NCBI GenBank assembly: GCA_003138355.1
Contig: PLFX01000045.1
Span: 1-64,000 of the forward strand
Direction: 5' to 3'
DNA length: 64,000 nucleotides
Source of the DNA: Solirubrobacterales bacterium
GTDB taxonomy: Bacteria; Actinomycetota; Thermoleophilia; Solirubrobacterales; Solirubrobacteraceae
Shown: positions 24,511 to 32,630 of the stretch, one piece after another
Position numbering within the stretch: the first letter of the stretch is position 1
Layout: each line of letters begins with the position of its first letter
The notes under the pieces: model-generated
Told to the model about the DNA's origin: nothing
Databases searched by the model: none
The model's input: the letters and a program-made list of their open reading frames with translations, nothing else
Program-made: the position numbers and the translations under genes

Positions 24511-27504
24511 CTAGCTCTCCGCCGCCGGGCAGGCGATGCGGTAGTCGCACAGCGAGCACACCGGGCGCGACGGCGTCGGCTCGAAGGCCTGGGCGAGGAT
24601 CCCGGCGGCAACCCGGCCGACGAGCTCCTCCACCCACTCGGGCCCGGGCGCATCCCGCCCGAGGCTGACGCGGGCGTCGTCGAGGACGTAGTAGTAGGTG
24701 CGTTCCGTGGCCGCGATCTGCCAGGCCTCGCGTGCCGCGAGCGCGTAGAGGGCCAGCTGAACGTCCTCGCGCAACTGCTCTGCGCGCCTCGGCATCCCGG
24801 TCTTGTAGTCGATCAGCTCGAAGCCGCCGGAAGGTAGCTCGTCGATGCGATCGACCCGCCCACGAAGCGTGTGCGGACCGACGCTGAAGCTGAAGCTCCG
24901 CTCGAACCAGCGCGGCGTGCCGCCCGTCGCCGCCTCGCCGGCGAGTCGCTCGTGGTAGCGCAGCAACGCGTCGCGGGCCTTCAGGCGCAGCTGCCGCTCC
25001 TCCGCCGAGTCGCCGAAGCCACCGCGGCGCCAGGCCGCGTCGAGCAGGTGGAGGATCGTCGCCCGCCCGTCGTCGCCGGCGGTCTGCTGGTGGTAGCGCT
25101 CGAGGACCTGGTGGACGACGATCCCGAAGCGTTGGTTGAGCGTCGGCTCGCGCGGCACGCGCAGCACGCGGGCGAACTTGTAGCGCAGCGGGCACGCGCG
25201 ATAGGTCTCGATATCGGAGGCCGAAAGGACGAGCCCGTCGCCGCGGCGCCGCAGGAAGGCGGCGAGGGAAGGCTCGTCGGCGGGCCGGCTCGCGCCGCGC
25301 ACCGCCCCTTCCTCGGCGCTCAGCAGCTCGTCAAGCGGCGAGCTTGCGAGGACCTCGCGCTCGAGCGGCGTCGCCGCGGCGGCGAGCCGCGCGTTGATGT
25401 CGGCGAGCGCCTCGCCGATCGGCTCCTCGGCGCGGCGCTCCAGCAGCGCCGCGAGCTTGATCAGCTCGAGCAGGCGAACGACTGTGTGCGCGATGTCGAG
25501 ATCGGTGTCGAAGCGCAGCTCGCCGAGCCTCGCGCCGACGCGTGCGACGCTTTCGAGGAGCTCCTCACGCCGCTCGCTGAGCAGCGCGTGCAGCGCTGCG
25601 GCCGGGCCGAACAGCTCCTCCTTCACAGGCTCCCAGTCGCCCGCGACCGCCAGCCGCGCGCGTTCGAGGGCCGGGGGCGGCGAGAGGAGTGCGGCGTCAC
25701 TCGGCCCCGACGGCGCGGCGCTCAGCACGAGATCGCCACGCGACCGCGTCATCGCCAGAGCCGGTGGGCCCGCGGTCGCGGCATCCCAGAGGACGAAGAC
25801 GTGGTCGAACTCGCGACCGAGAACATCGCTCGTCGTGGCCACCGTGACTCCCGGTAAGGCGCTCGCGCGAGCCACGGCCGGCTCTCCGATCCCGGACTCG
25901 GCCACTGCCGCAGCGTAGATCGCAAATTCGCGCGGCGTTGACCCGGGGAGCGCGAGCTGATGGCGCGCCGCGAGCTCCTCGAGGCGGCCGAGGTTGACAA
26001 GGCGGTCGACGATGTCCGGGCGGGCGCTGAAGAGCTGGCGAGCCCGCAGCCCAAGGCGCTCGATCAGGCCGTGGACGAAGACGTCAGAGCGTTCGTCGTC
26101 GAGCGCAACCGAGAAGGCGCGCCGCAGCTCGAGGAACGCGGCGATGCGCTCCCGCGCTTCCGGGGCGAGCTGCGGCGAGGCGAGCGACAGCTCCAGTCCG
26201 GCGACCAGGTCCAGCTTTCGCCTGCGCGCCAGCTGCACGCAGCGCGCGACATCGACCGCATGGAGCTCGATCGGCGGTCGCGAAAGGGCGCGCACCACCG
26301 CGGCGGCATCGCGCGGATCCACGAGCAGGCGTAGCCAGGCGATGACATCTCGAACCTCGCTGCGCTCGAAGAACGCGCCGGTGCCGAGCAGGAGGTGGCG
26401 AATGCCGCGCTCGCGAAGCGCCTCCGCCACCACCGGGCCGTCGCCGGCGATCGACCGGACGAGGACCGCGCAGCAGGCGGGATCGACGCCCTCGACGCGG
26501 AGGAGGCGCTCGAGCTCGAGCGCGGCGCGCTGCGCCTGGGCGCGCGCGCTCGCGCAGTGCCAGAAGGAGACCTTGCCGCCGTCACGCCCACCGGTCGCCA
26601 TCGGCGCGAGCTCCGGCTCGATCGCGGCAGCGGCGTCGAGCACAAGCTGCGGACAGCGCAAGCTCTGCGTCAGGCAGACGACGCTCGCCTGCGGAAGGCG
26701 CTCGACGAACTCGCCGCGCCGGCTGCCAACGCCGGCGAGCTCGGTTGCCGTCAGCTCGGCCGCACCGCTCGAGCAGAGCAACTCGAGCAGGCGCTGTTCA
26801 CCCGTCGCGCGGCTGTCCCAGTCGTCGACCAGCAGCTTCGGGTGGCGCGCGGCCAACTCTGTCGCCACCGCCGGCTCTCGCTCCAGCATCCGCACGCACG
26901 CCATCAGCTGATCGCCGGTGTCGGTCGCGCCATGGCGGCGCAGGATGTCCTCGTGCGCGCGGTAGACGGCAGCGAATTCGCGCTCGCGGTCGCTCCCGGC
27001 GCTCGCTCCGGTCGCGTATGCCTCGGAATCGATCAGTTCGGCCTTGAGCCGGTCGATGCGCCGAACCATCGCGGCGAGCAGGGCCAGTGGACGGCCGCGG
27101 AAGTCGTGGTAGCGGAGCTCGAGCGATTCGACGCGCTCGAGCAGCAGCGCGAGGCGCTCGGCGGCAGTCAAGACGGGCGTGAGCTCCTCGATCCCGCTCG
27201 CGCGAGCGTGCTCGTTGACGAGCGCGGCGCAGAGCTCCGGCATCGTGCGAACTGCCAGATCCTCATGTGGCGCGTCGAGGATCGCCTCGATCCTGGCGAT
27301 CAGGGCGGCGCGCCCGTAGCTGTCGCGGGCGACGACGAGCGGACGGTGCGGCTCGATCCCCTGCGCGTGGGCGAACCAGCACACGCGTCGCGCAAGAACC
27401 TCCGTCTTGCCCGAGCCGGGCACGCCCGCAACCAGCAGCGGCGCGTCGGTCCTCGTGGTTGCCTCGAGCTGTGCACCGGCCAGTCCGGCGAGCGGATCTC
27501 CCAC
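24511..27504 (-). CDS. UvrD/Rep-like helicase-nuclease with degraded helicase motifs
   Basis: A 997-aa protein with superfamily 1 architecture plus a C-terminal PD-(D/E)XK nuclease, as in AddB/AdnB-type DNA end-processing enzymes. Walker A is intact (AGVPGSGKTEVL, about 26). Motif II reads LLVDDWDSR where active UvrD enzymes have DEFQD or DEYQD, and the usual GDxxQSIY of motif III is not seen. Motif VI is recognisable as LAMTRSRGDLVLS. The nuclease has RGRVDRIDELPSGGFELIDYKTG and an iron-sulfur Cys set (YRACPLRY, then CSLCDYRIAC). GTG 27504 lies 6 nt after TATCCT. It probably acts with a partner helicase; ATP hydrolysis by this subunit is doubtful. Confidence 0.85.
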   Translation of the reverse strand: MGDPLAGLAGAQLEATTRTDAPLLVAGVPGSGKTEVLARRVCWFAHAQGIEPHRPLVVARDSYGRAALIARIEAILDAPHEDLAVRTMPELCAALVNEHARASGIEELTPVLTAAERLALLLERVESLELRYHDFRGRPLALLAAMVRRIDRLKAELIDSEAYATGASAGSDREREFAAVYRAHEDILRRHGATDTGDQLMACVRMLEREPAVATELAARHPKLLVDDWDSRATGEQRLLELLCSSGAAELTATELAGVGSRRGEFVERLPQASVVCLTQSLRCPQLVLDAAAAIEPELAPMATGGRDGGKVSFWHCASARAQAQRAALELERLLRVEGVDPACCAVLVRSIAGDGPVVAEALRERGIRHLLLGTGAFFERSEVRDVIAWLRLLVDPRDAAAVVRALSRPPIELHAVDVARCVQLARRRKLDLVAGLELSLASPQLAPEARERIAAFLELRRAFSVALDDERSDVFVHGLIERLGLRARQLFSARPDIVDRLVNLGRLEELAARHQLALPGSTPREFAIYAAAVAESGIGEPAVARASALPGVTVATTSDVLGREFDHVFVLWDAATAGPPALAMTRSRGDLVLSAAPSGPSDAALLSPPPALERARLAVAGDWEPVKEELFGPAAALHALLSERREELLESVARVGARLGELRFDTDLDIAHTVVRLLELIKLAALLERRAEEPIGEALADINARLAAAATPLEREVLASSPLDELLSAEEGAVRGASRPADEPSLAAFLRRRGDGLVLSASDIETYRACPLRYKFARVLRVPREPTLNQRFGIVVHQVLERYHQQTAGDDGRATILHLLDAAWRRGGFGDSAEERQLRLKARDALLRYHERLAGEAATGGTPRWFERSFSFSVGPHTLRGRVDRIDELPSGGFELIDYKTGMPRRAEQLREDVQLALYALAAREAWQIAATERTYYYVLDDARVSLGRDAPGPEWVEELVGRVAAGILAQAFEPTPSRPVCSLCDYRIACPAAES

Positions 27505-27509
27505 GCACC

Positions 27510-27516
27510 TAGGATA
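27510..27516. promoter_or_regulatory. Overlapping divergent -10 boxes (helicase / IMPase-like)
   Basis: TAGGATA at 27510-27516 gives TAGGAT on the plus strand, 8 nt before ATG 27524. On the minus strand it gives TATCCT (27516-27511), 6 nt before GTG 27504. Only 19 bp separate the two start codons. Confidence 0.65.
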
Positions 27517-27523
27517 TGGACGC

Positions 27524-28369
27524 ATGGAGGCTGCGGCGATGCCGCCGGATTGGCTTGGCGCGTGCCGGCGGATCACCGCCGAGCTGCGCTCGATGCTGGC
27601 GGCGATACCGAGCACGCAGGAGCGTTCCGTGGAGCTCGGACGCGGCGTCGGCGGCGATCTCACGCTGCGGATCGACGATGAAGCCGAACGCCTGATCTTC
27701 GCCGAGCTCGAGCGGTTGCACGCGACCGGACACGCGTTCACGGTCGTCTCGGAGGAACGCGGTGAGGTCGTCTACGGCGGCGGTCCGGTTCGGGTCGTCG
27801 TCGATCCGATCGATGGATCGCTGAACGCCAAACGGGGCCTCGCGCCACACACCGTCTCGATCGCCGTCGCCGACGGCACGACGATGGCCGAGGTGGCATT
27901 CGCATACGTGTACGACTTCGGTCTGGGCGAGGAGTGGCATGCCACGCGTGGCAGCGGAGCCACGCTCAACGGCGTCGCGCTCGACCCGGCGGCTCGCGAG
28001 CACCGCACGCACGCCGGCCTGCTCGAGCTGGTCGCCCTCGAATCCGCGCGCCCGGAATGGTTGCTCGATGGGCTCGAGGGCTTCGTCGGCGTCGCCCATC
28101 GAGTGCGCGCTTACGGCTCTATCGCCTACTCGCTTTGCCAACTCGCGGCGACCCGGATCGACGCGATGGCGACGCTGTCCTACGCGCGATCGGTCGACGC
28201 GGCGGCCGCGCAGCTGATCCTTCGCGAGAGCGGCGGGCACGTCGCGTTCACAGCCGGCTCGGAGCCGCTCGGGATGGCGCTTGATCTCGAGGCGCGCTCA
28301 CGGATCGTCGCCGCGCGAAGCGCCAGCACGCTGAGCGAGATGGTCGAGAGGCGCGCAATGCGATCATGA
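27524..28369 (+). CDS. Inositol monophosphatase-family phosphatase
   Basis: A 281-aa member of the IMPase/FBPase/CysQ superfamily. Metal-binding motifs are VSEERG (about 80, motif E-E) and VVDPIDGSLNAKRGL (about 97, DPxDG). The C-terminal SYARSVDAAAAQLILRESGG supplies the last Asp, although the usual WD is changed to VD. The substrate cannot be told: inositol phosphate, fructose bisphosphate, PAP or NADP are all possible. The frame extends upstream into the helicase gene; ATG 27524 is chosen from the -10 spacing. It is followed 4 nt later by the metalloprotease gene. Confidence 0.85.
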   Translation: MEAAAMPPDWLGACRRITAELRSMLAAIPSTQERSVELGRGVGGDLTLRIDDEAERLIFAELERLHATGHAFTVVSEERGEVVYGGGPVRVVVDPIDGSLNAKRGLAPHTVSIAVADGTTMAEVAFAYVYDFGLGEEWHATRGSGATLNGVALDPAAREHRTHAGLLELVALESARPEWLLDGLEGFVGVAHRVRAYGSIAYSLCQLAATRIDAMATLSYARSVDAAAAQLILRESGGHVAFTAGSEPLGMALDLEARSRIVAARSASTLSEMVERRAMRS

Positions 28370-28373
28370 GCGG

Positions 28374-29423
28374 GTGATCGACTGGAAGCTCGTCGCGCGC
28401 CTCGCCGGAGGGATTGCTCGTGAGCCGCCCGGCACCGGCTACGCGCAGGAAGGGCTCGGCTCGTTCGTCGAGGACGCAGAAAGCCGGATCCGCGCCTACA
28501 CCGCCATCGCCCCGGGCGCCCCGCTGCCCGCCCCCGAGCTCGTCTCCCGCCGGGGCTGGATCGATGCGAACATCGAAACCCTGCGCCCCGTGATGGCGGC
28601 GCTCGAGCACCGCCTGCCCGCCCGCGCGTTTGCCGCCGGACCGCTCGGCCATCTCGCGCGCAGCGCAACCGGCGTCACGCTCTCGGCGCAGCTCGGCGCG
28701 CTGATCGGTTACCTGTCCCAGCGAGTCCTCGGCCAGTACGACATTCCGCTGCTCGACCCCACCGGCGGCACGCGCCTGCTCCTGGTCGTCCCGAATCTCG
28801 TCGACACCGCGGAGCGTCTGGAAGCGAATCGCGACGATCTGCTGCGCTGGGTGACCTTGCACGAAGTCACGCACGCGGTCCAGTTCAGCGGCGTGCCATG
28901 GTTGCGGCCGCTGCTCGCGGAGAACCTCACCCAGCTGCTCGACGCGCTCGAGCTGCGGCTGCACAAGCCCCCGCCGCTGCGGATGCCGGACGGTCGAGAG
29001 CTGCACGCGCTGGTGGACAGCGCGCGGCGCGGAGAGCTTGCGATGTTCGCGATCGGCCGTAAGAACCGGCCGATCGTCGAGCGCCTGCAAACGACGATGG
29101 CGGTCGTCGAAGGCCACGCCGAGCACGTGATGGACAAGGTCGGGGCAGAGGTCGTTCCGACGCTCGCGCAGCTACGCGCGGGACTGGACCGTCGGCGGAG
29201 CTCGCGCTCAACGCCGCTACGGGTGATCGAGCGGCTGATCGGGCTCGAGCTGAAGCTGCGGCAATACCGAGACGGAAAGCGGTTCTGCGACGGGGTCGCA
29301 GAAGCGGGCGGGATCGCAGCTCTGGATCACGTGTGGGATTCGCAGGACATGCTTCCCTCGAGCGCCGAGCTTGCGGACCCGGACCGGTGGATGGCGCGCA
29401 CCGCACCCGCTCGAACGCGGTAA
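28374..29423 (+). CDS. Zinc-dependent metalloprotease, DUF2342 / F420-associated family
   Basis: A 349-aa protein of the actinobacterial family described as zinc-dependent metalloprotease or coenzyme F420 biosynthesis-associated. The zinc motif is HEVTH in LRWVTLHEVTHAVQFSGVPW (about 162-166), and VEGHAEHVMDKVGAEVVP (about 245) supplies the downstream family block. The substrate is unknown. It starts at GTG 28374, 4 nt after the upstream gene, so the two are co-transcribed. Its stop codon is only 9 nt from the IS110 transposase stop, so the last few codons may derive from the element. Confidence 0.85.
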   Translation: MIDWKLVARLAGGIAREPPGTGYAQEGLGSFVEDAESRIRAYTAIAPGAPLPAPELVSRRGWIDANIETLRPVMAALEHRLPARAFAAGPLGHLARSATGVTLSAQLGALIGYLSQRVLGQYDIPLLDPTGGTRLLLVVPNLVDTAERLEANRDDLLRWVTLHEVTHAVQFSGVPWLRPLLAENLTQLLDALELRLHKPPPLRMPDGRELHALVDSARRGELAMFAIGRKNRPIVERLQTTMAVVEGHAEHVMDKVGAEVVPTLAQLRAGLDRRRSSRSTPLRVIERLIGLELKLRQYRDGKRFCDGVAEAGGIAALDHVWDSQDMLPSSAELADPDRWMARTAPARTR

Positions 29424-29432
29424 CTGTTGCTC

Positions 29433-30491
29433 CTATGTCAAGCCAGGTTCGCTATTTCCGGGTTTGTAGAGGAGTTTCCAGAAGTGTCTGGCGAGGTGTC
29501 GTTTGAGGCAGCGGAGGGCTTCGAGTTTGGTTTTGCCTTCGGCAGCGCGGCGGTCTAGGTAGGCGCGTGTCAGTGGGTCGGTGCGCGCTCTCGAGAGCGC
29601 GATCGTGTGTAGTGCTCGGTTGAGTTGACGGTCGCCGCCGCGGTGTAGGCGGTGACGGATGGTGTTGCCGGAGCTGGCGGGGATCGGAGCGGTCCCGGTA
29701 TGTCGGGCGAAGCTCGCGTCGGTCGGGAAGCGTTCGGCGCCGGCGGTGTGACCGATCAGGATCGCGGCGGTTATCGTGCCGCAGCCGGGCTCTGAGAGGA
29801 GCTGCGGCGAGTGAGCCGCGACAAGTGTGTCCAGCTCGCTGCGGAGCGCGAGCTCTTGGCGCGTGATCTCGTTGATCCTCCTCAGGAGTCCTTTGGCGAT
29901 CCGGACCTGCGCGCCGTCACCGAGGCGTGCGAGGCGGCGAGCGACCTTCGCGCGGATTCGCGGTCCTTGTAGCCCGCTTGGCCGCAGACTGGCCTCGAGC
30001 TCCGGGTCGACCGCCAGGAGATGCCAGCGCAGCGTGTTTGTGGTCCTGGTGCGCTCAACGACGAGCTGGTCACGGTAGTCGCTGAGCAGGCGGATCTCCA
30101 TCGCCTGCTCGTCAAGGAACGCTGCCGGGAACCGCTCGACGCCGTCCCGGAGTGCTGTATGTGCGACCGCTAGCGCGTCGATCCGATCAGACTTGCCGCG
30201 CTCGCGAGCACTCCGTCTGGCGTTCGCGGTCAATGCGGGCGGGATCCTGATCACCCGCTCACCAGCAGCAACCAAGGAGCGCTCGAACCGGCCCGAGACG
30301 TGCCGGCAATCCTCGATCGCCCACACCCGCTCATCGCCAAGACGAACGATTGACCGCAGCGCTGAGAGCGCGCCATCGTCGCTCGCCGACACCGTCCGCT
30401 CACCCAGCACGCCGCCAGTTGCTGCATCGACCGCGACAAGCGTGTGCGAGCGCTTGTGCGTGTCCACCCCAATCACAATCATCTGCACCAT
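29433..30491 (-). CDS. IS110-family transposase (DEDD recombinase)
   Basis: A 352-aa recombinase with an N-terminal RuvC-like DEDD domain: VIGVDTHKRSHTLVAVD (first Asp), VWAIEDCRH (Glu), and KSDRIDALAVAH (later Asp pair). The C-terminal Transposase_20 domain has LSEPGCGTITAAILIGHTAG and HTGTAPIPASSGNTIRHRLHRGGDRQLN, which carries the conserved serine proposed to be catalytic. The length is normal for the family and the frame is uninterrupted, so the element may be active. ATG 30491 follows GAAGGGG. Confidence 0.95.
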   Translation of the reverse strand: MVQMIVIGVDTHKRSHTLVAVDAATGGVLGERTVSASDDGALSALRSIVRLGDERVWAIEDCRHVSGRFERSLVAAGERVIRIPPALTANARRSARERGKSDRIDALAVAHTALRDGVERFPAAFLDEQAMEIRLLSDYRDQLVVERTRTTNTLRWHLLAVDPELEASLRPSGLQGPRIRAKVARRLARLGDGAQVRIAKGLLRRINEITRQELALRSELDTLVAAHSPQLLSEPGCGTITAAILIGHTAGAERFPTDASFARHTGTAPIPASSGNTIRHRLHRGGDRQLNRALHTIALSRARTDPLTRAYLDRRAAEGKTKLEALRCLKRHLARHFWKLLYKPGNSEPGLT

Positions 30492-30743
30492 CCCCTTCGT
30501 TGGTCACGGCCAATGGAGCGGATCTCCGGTGGACAGACCTCAGTTGGGGCGGTGCCACGCTCCTATCAAGTCACGCCGGTGATCCTCGGGCGGCGACGGG
30601 CGACACAACAAACCTAAGTCAGGCAAACAGTGTCGACAGGGCGATAAAAGAGTCAGCCCGCCGCCGCCCGAGAACCCAACCCGGCGAGTCGGACGCCACC
30701 AGCCGCCCAACACCACCATCTCACTGAGGGCGATAACGGGTGC
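30492..30743 (-). ncRNA. Candidate IS110 bridge RNA region
   Basis: This is the non-coding left end upstream of the transposase, about 250 nt, with no plausible ORF. IS110 elements are known to encode a structured bridge RNA here, which pairs with donor and target DNA. Internal GCTCCTATCAAG (30559-30570) nearly repeats the right-end junction GCTCCTATGTCAAG (29429-29442), as a donor-guide segment would. I cannot fold the region by eye with confidence, and the exact RNA ends are unknown. Confidence 0.45.
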
Positions 30744-30795
30744 CTGTTACTCTGGTGAAGGCCCCATCCAGGCAGTTCGAGCAAGGAGCAACGCA

Positions 30796-31143
30796 GTGGA
30801 AGCTCTACCGGAGCCCACGCAACATCCAACAAGCTCGCGCAGCATTCTCGAGCGGGCCGTGCTCGTGCCAACCGGTGCCGTTCTGCTCGCCGCCGAGGAG
30901 CTGCTCGGCGTCGCGGCGCTCCTTGTCGACGCCGAGAAAGCCGGGCGTGAACTGCTCCACTTCGAGCAGCGCGGCGCCCGCGCGCGAGCGCACGCCGAGC
31001 ACCTGCTGCACCACCATCGCGGACGAGCCGCCGACAGACTCGACCAGCGGATCGAGCACGCGCGGCGCCAGCTGAACGCGTTCGCGGAGAAAAGCAAGGA
31101 AATCAGCTCAAAGATCAGGCCCGAAGTGCCGACAAATAGCTGA
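30796..31143 (+). CDS. Hypothetical 115-aa helical protein
   Basis: I do not recognise this protein. GTG 30796 is preceded by AAGGAG at 30783-30788. The N-terminal third contains a hydrophobic helix (AVLVPTGAVLLAAEELLGVAA). The rest is a charged, His- and Arg-rich amphipathic helix likely to form a coiled coil (LLHFEQRGARARAHAEHLL and onwards). It could be a small phasin-like or DNA/membrane-associated protein. It begins about 45 bp from the inferred IS end, so its original promoter may have been displaced by the insertion. Confidence 0.55.
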   Translation: MEALPEPTQHPTSSRSILERAVLVPTGAVLLAAEELLGVAALLVDAEKAGRELLHFEQRGARARAHAEHLLHHHRGRAADRLDQRIEHARRQLNAFAEKSKEISSKIRPEVPTNS

Positions 31144-31160
31144 GAACGAGTTTCACCCGC

Positions 31161-31179
31161 CCGGCGCGGAGAGCGCCGG
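31161..31179. terminator. Hairpin after the 115-aa gene
   Basis: A perfect 7-bp stem, CCGGCGC/GCGCCGG, with a 5-nt loop (GGAGA). No T-tract follows, so it is a possible terminator only. Confidence 0.4.
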
Positions 31180-31242
31180 CACGGGCAGACCTGCCGACCT
31201 CATATCCCGTCGGCAGCGTAGGACCCTCTCCTCCCTCGGCTT

Positions 31243-31270
31243 CCGGGGCGTCTCAAAACGGGCGCCCCGG
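31243..31270. repeat. Inverted repeat, 8-bp arms
   Basis: CCGGGGCG (31243-31250) and CGCCCCGG (31263-31270) are perfect arms around a 12-nt loop. Confidence 0.5.
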
Positions 31271-31286
31271 ATGCCTTTAAGGCTGC

Positions 31287-31311
31287 GATGGTCGGCCTTT
31301 GGCCGACCATC
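31287..31311. repeat. Inverted repeat, perfect 11-bp arms
   Basis: GATGGTCGGCC (31287-31297) and GGCCGACCATC (31301-31311) flank the 3-nt loop TTT. It is very stable and may act as a terminator or a protein-binding palindrome. Confidence 0.6.
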
Positions 31312-31391
31312 CTCGCTTGGGCTTCGCGCGCTGGCGCGATGGGGTGTGGGCGCGGGAGTCCAGGGTGCGCGCGCCGGCTGCTGGGTGGGGT

Positions 31392-31448
31392 TTGGGCGCG
31401 AGCGGCCCGGTTGGGCGCGGGCGGCCCGGTTGGGCGCGGGAGTCCCGG
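31392..31448. repeat. Three 19-bp tandem repeats upstream of mrp
   Basis: Units start at 31392, 31411 and 31430 and each begins TTGGGCGCG. The first two differ at one base (TTGGGCGCGAGCGGCCCGG versus TTGGGCGCGGGCGGCCCGG). The third ends GAGTCCCGG. A related GGGCGCGGGAGTCC lies further upstream at about 31348. Confidence 0.7.
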
Positions 31449-31475
31449 GGGGTGGGGTCTGAGAGAATGGGTTTG

Positions 31476-32588
31476 ATGGCCAGCGTGGAGGAGATACGGC
31501 GTGCGCTCGAGGTGGTGATCGATCCGGAGCTTCATCGATCGATCGTGGAGCTCGACATGGTGCGGGCGATCGAGCCGGGCGAGGACGGGACGGTGGGCGT
31601 GACGGTGACCTTGACGACCGCCGGCTGCCCGATCCGCGGGCATTTTCAGAGCGCTGTGCGTGAGGCCGTGATGGCGCTGCCCGGCGTGCGCGCCGTCAAC
31701 GTGAGCTTCGATGTGATGGACGAGGCGCAGAAGGCGGCGCTGCGGCAAGCGCTCGGACGCAGCGAGCTGCCGCAGGGCGCGCTCGCGGCCGTGCAGAACA
31801 TCGTCTGCATCGGCTCAGGGAAGGGCGGCGTCGGGAAGTCGACGCTGACCGTGAACCTCGCTGCGGCGCTCGCGGCGGATGGGAAGCGGGTCGGCGTGCT
31901 CGACGCGGACGTTTGGGGCTACTCGATCCCGCGGATGCTCGGCCTCGGCGCCGAGCGGCCCGCCATTTCCGCCGAGCGGAAGATCATCCCGCTGCGCGCG
32001 GGCGAGATCAGGGTGATCTCGATCGGGTTCTTCGTCGAGGAGGACGCGGCGGTCGTGTGGCGCGGACCGATGCTGCACAAGGCGCTCAAACAATTCCTCG
32101 AGGACGTCGAATGGGGCGCCCTCGACTTCCTCTTGATCGATCTGCCACCCGGCACCGGCGACGTTTCGATGACGCTGGCGCAGCTCCTGCCGCAGGCGAC
32201 CTTCGTGATCACGACGACGCCGCAGCCGGCCGCCCAGCGCGTCGCACGGCGCTCGGCCGAGATGGCCCACAAGGTCTCCCTCGAGATCGCGGGCGTGATC
32301 GAGAACATGGCCGGCTTCGTCACGCCGAGCGGCGAGCGCTACGCGATCTTCGGCGAAGGCGGCGGACAGGCGCTCGCCGACGAGCTCGATGTGCCGCTGC
32401 TCGCGAGGGTGCCGTTGACGATGGCGCTGCGCGAGCAATCGGACGCGGGCGTGCCGCTCGTGGTCGCGGATCCCGATGACCCGGCGGCCCAGGCGATCCG
32501 CCAGGCGGCGCGCGGCCTGGTCGCGCTCGCGCCGCCCCCCGCAGTGATCGAGCGCGAGCCGGTCGGGTTCGTGCTGCCGATGGTCTAG
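31476..32588 (+). CDS. mrp: Mrp/NBP35-type iron-sulfur cluster carrier ATPase
   Basis: A 370-aa protein with an N-terminal MIP18/DUF59 domain (residues about 1-85, with VIDPELHRSIVELDMV and TTAGCPI) and a ParA-like ATPase domain: deviant Walker A CIGSGKGGVGKSTLTVNLA (about 108), DADVWGYSIPRML, and LIDLPPGTGDVSMTLAQ. It delivers Fe-S clusters to apoproteins. The usual CxxC near the C-terminus is not seen. ATG 31476 (MASVEE) is preferred, and ATG 31467 is an alternative. The longer frame runs through the tandem repeats and is not credible. Confidence 0.92.
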   Translation: MASVEEIRRALEVVIDPELHRSIVELDMVRAIEPGEDGTVGVTVTLTTAGCPIRGHFQSAVREAVMALPGVRAVNVSFDVMDEAQKAALRQALGRSELPQGALAAVQNIVCIGSGKGGVGKSTLTVNLAAALAADGKRVGVLDADVWGYSIPRMLGLGAERPAISAERKIIPLRAGEIRVISIGFFVEEDAAVVWRGPMLHKALKQFLEDVEWGALDFLLIDLPPGTGDVSMTLAQLLPQATFVITTTPQPAAQRVARRSAEMAHKVSLEIAGVIENMAGFVTPSGERYAIFGEGGGQALADELDVPLLARVPLTMALREQSDAGVPLVVADPDDPAAQAIRQAARGLVALAPPPAVIEREPVGFVLPMV

Positions 32589-32630
32589 CGCAACTACGGC
32601 GCCAGCGCGCCAGCGCTAGAGTGACGCGGC

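Larger units (their letters stand above)
29430..30750 (-). mobile_element. IS110-family insertion sequence (ends inferred)
   Basis: The element contains one transposase gene and a roughly 250-bp non-coding left end. CTGTTGCTC (29424-29432) and CTGTTACTC (30744-30752) form a 9-bp imperfect direct repeat with one mismatch, each containing a CT dinucleotide. IS110 elements typically show a short CT-containing core repeated at their two ends and no terminal inverted repeats, so the element is placed between these cores (about 1.3 kb). A second repeat, GCTCCTAT at 29429-29436 and 30559-30566, would give a smaller element but leaves no room for a bridge RNA. Confidence 0.6.
31144..31475. other. Non-coding spacer with three hairpins and tandem repeats
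   Basis: There is no convincing gene in these 332 bp. The spacer holds three strong inverted repeats (31161-31179, 31243-31270, 31287-31311) and three 19-bp tandem repeats (31392-31448) just before mrp. The frame leading into mrp is open through the repeats but has no start signal. Confidence 0.7.

Noticed and set aside
27505..27741. Longer N-terminus for the helicase-nuclease
   Set aside because: It would read antisense through the divergent IMPase-like gene and its promoter.
30559..30566. Alternative IS110 left end at the GCTCCTAT repeat
   Set aside because: It would leave only about 70 nt before the transposase, too short for the usual left end; kept as a possible guide sequence.
31299..31475. 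Long N-terminal extension of Mrp
   Set aside because: It runs through hairpin DNA and 19-bp tandem repeats, encodes Gly, Arg and Trp repeats, and is unlike any Mrp.
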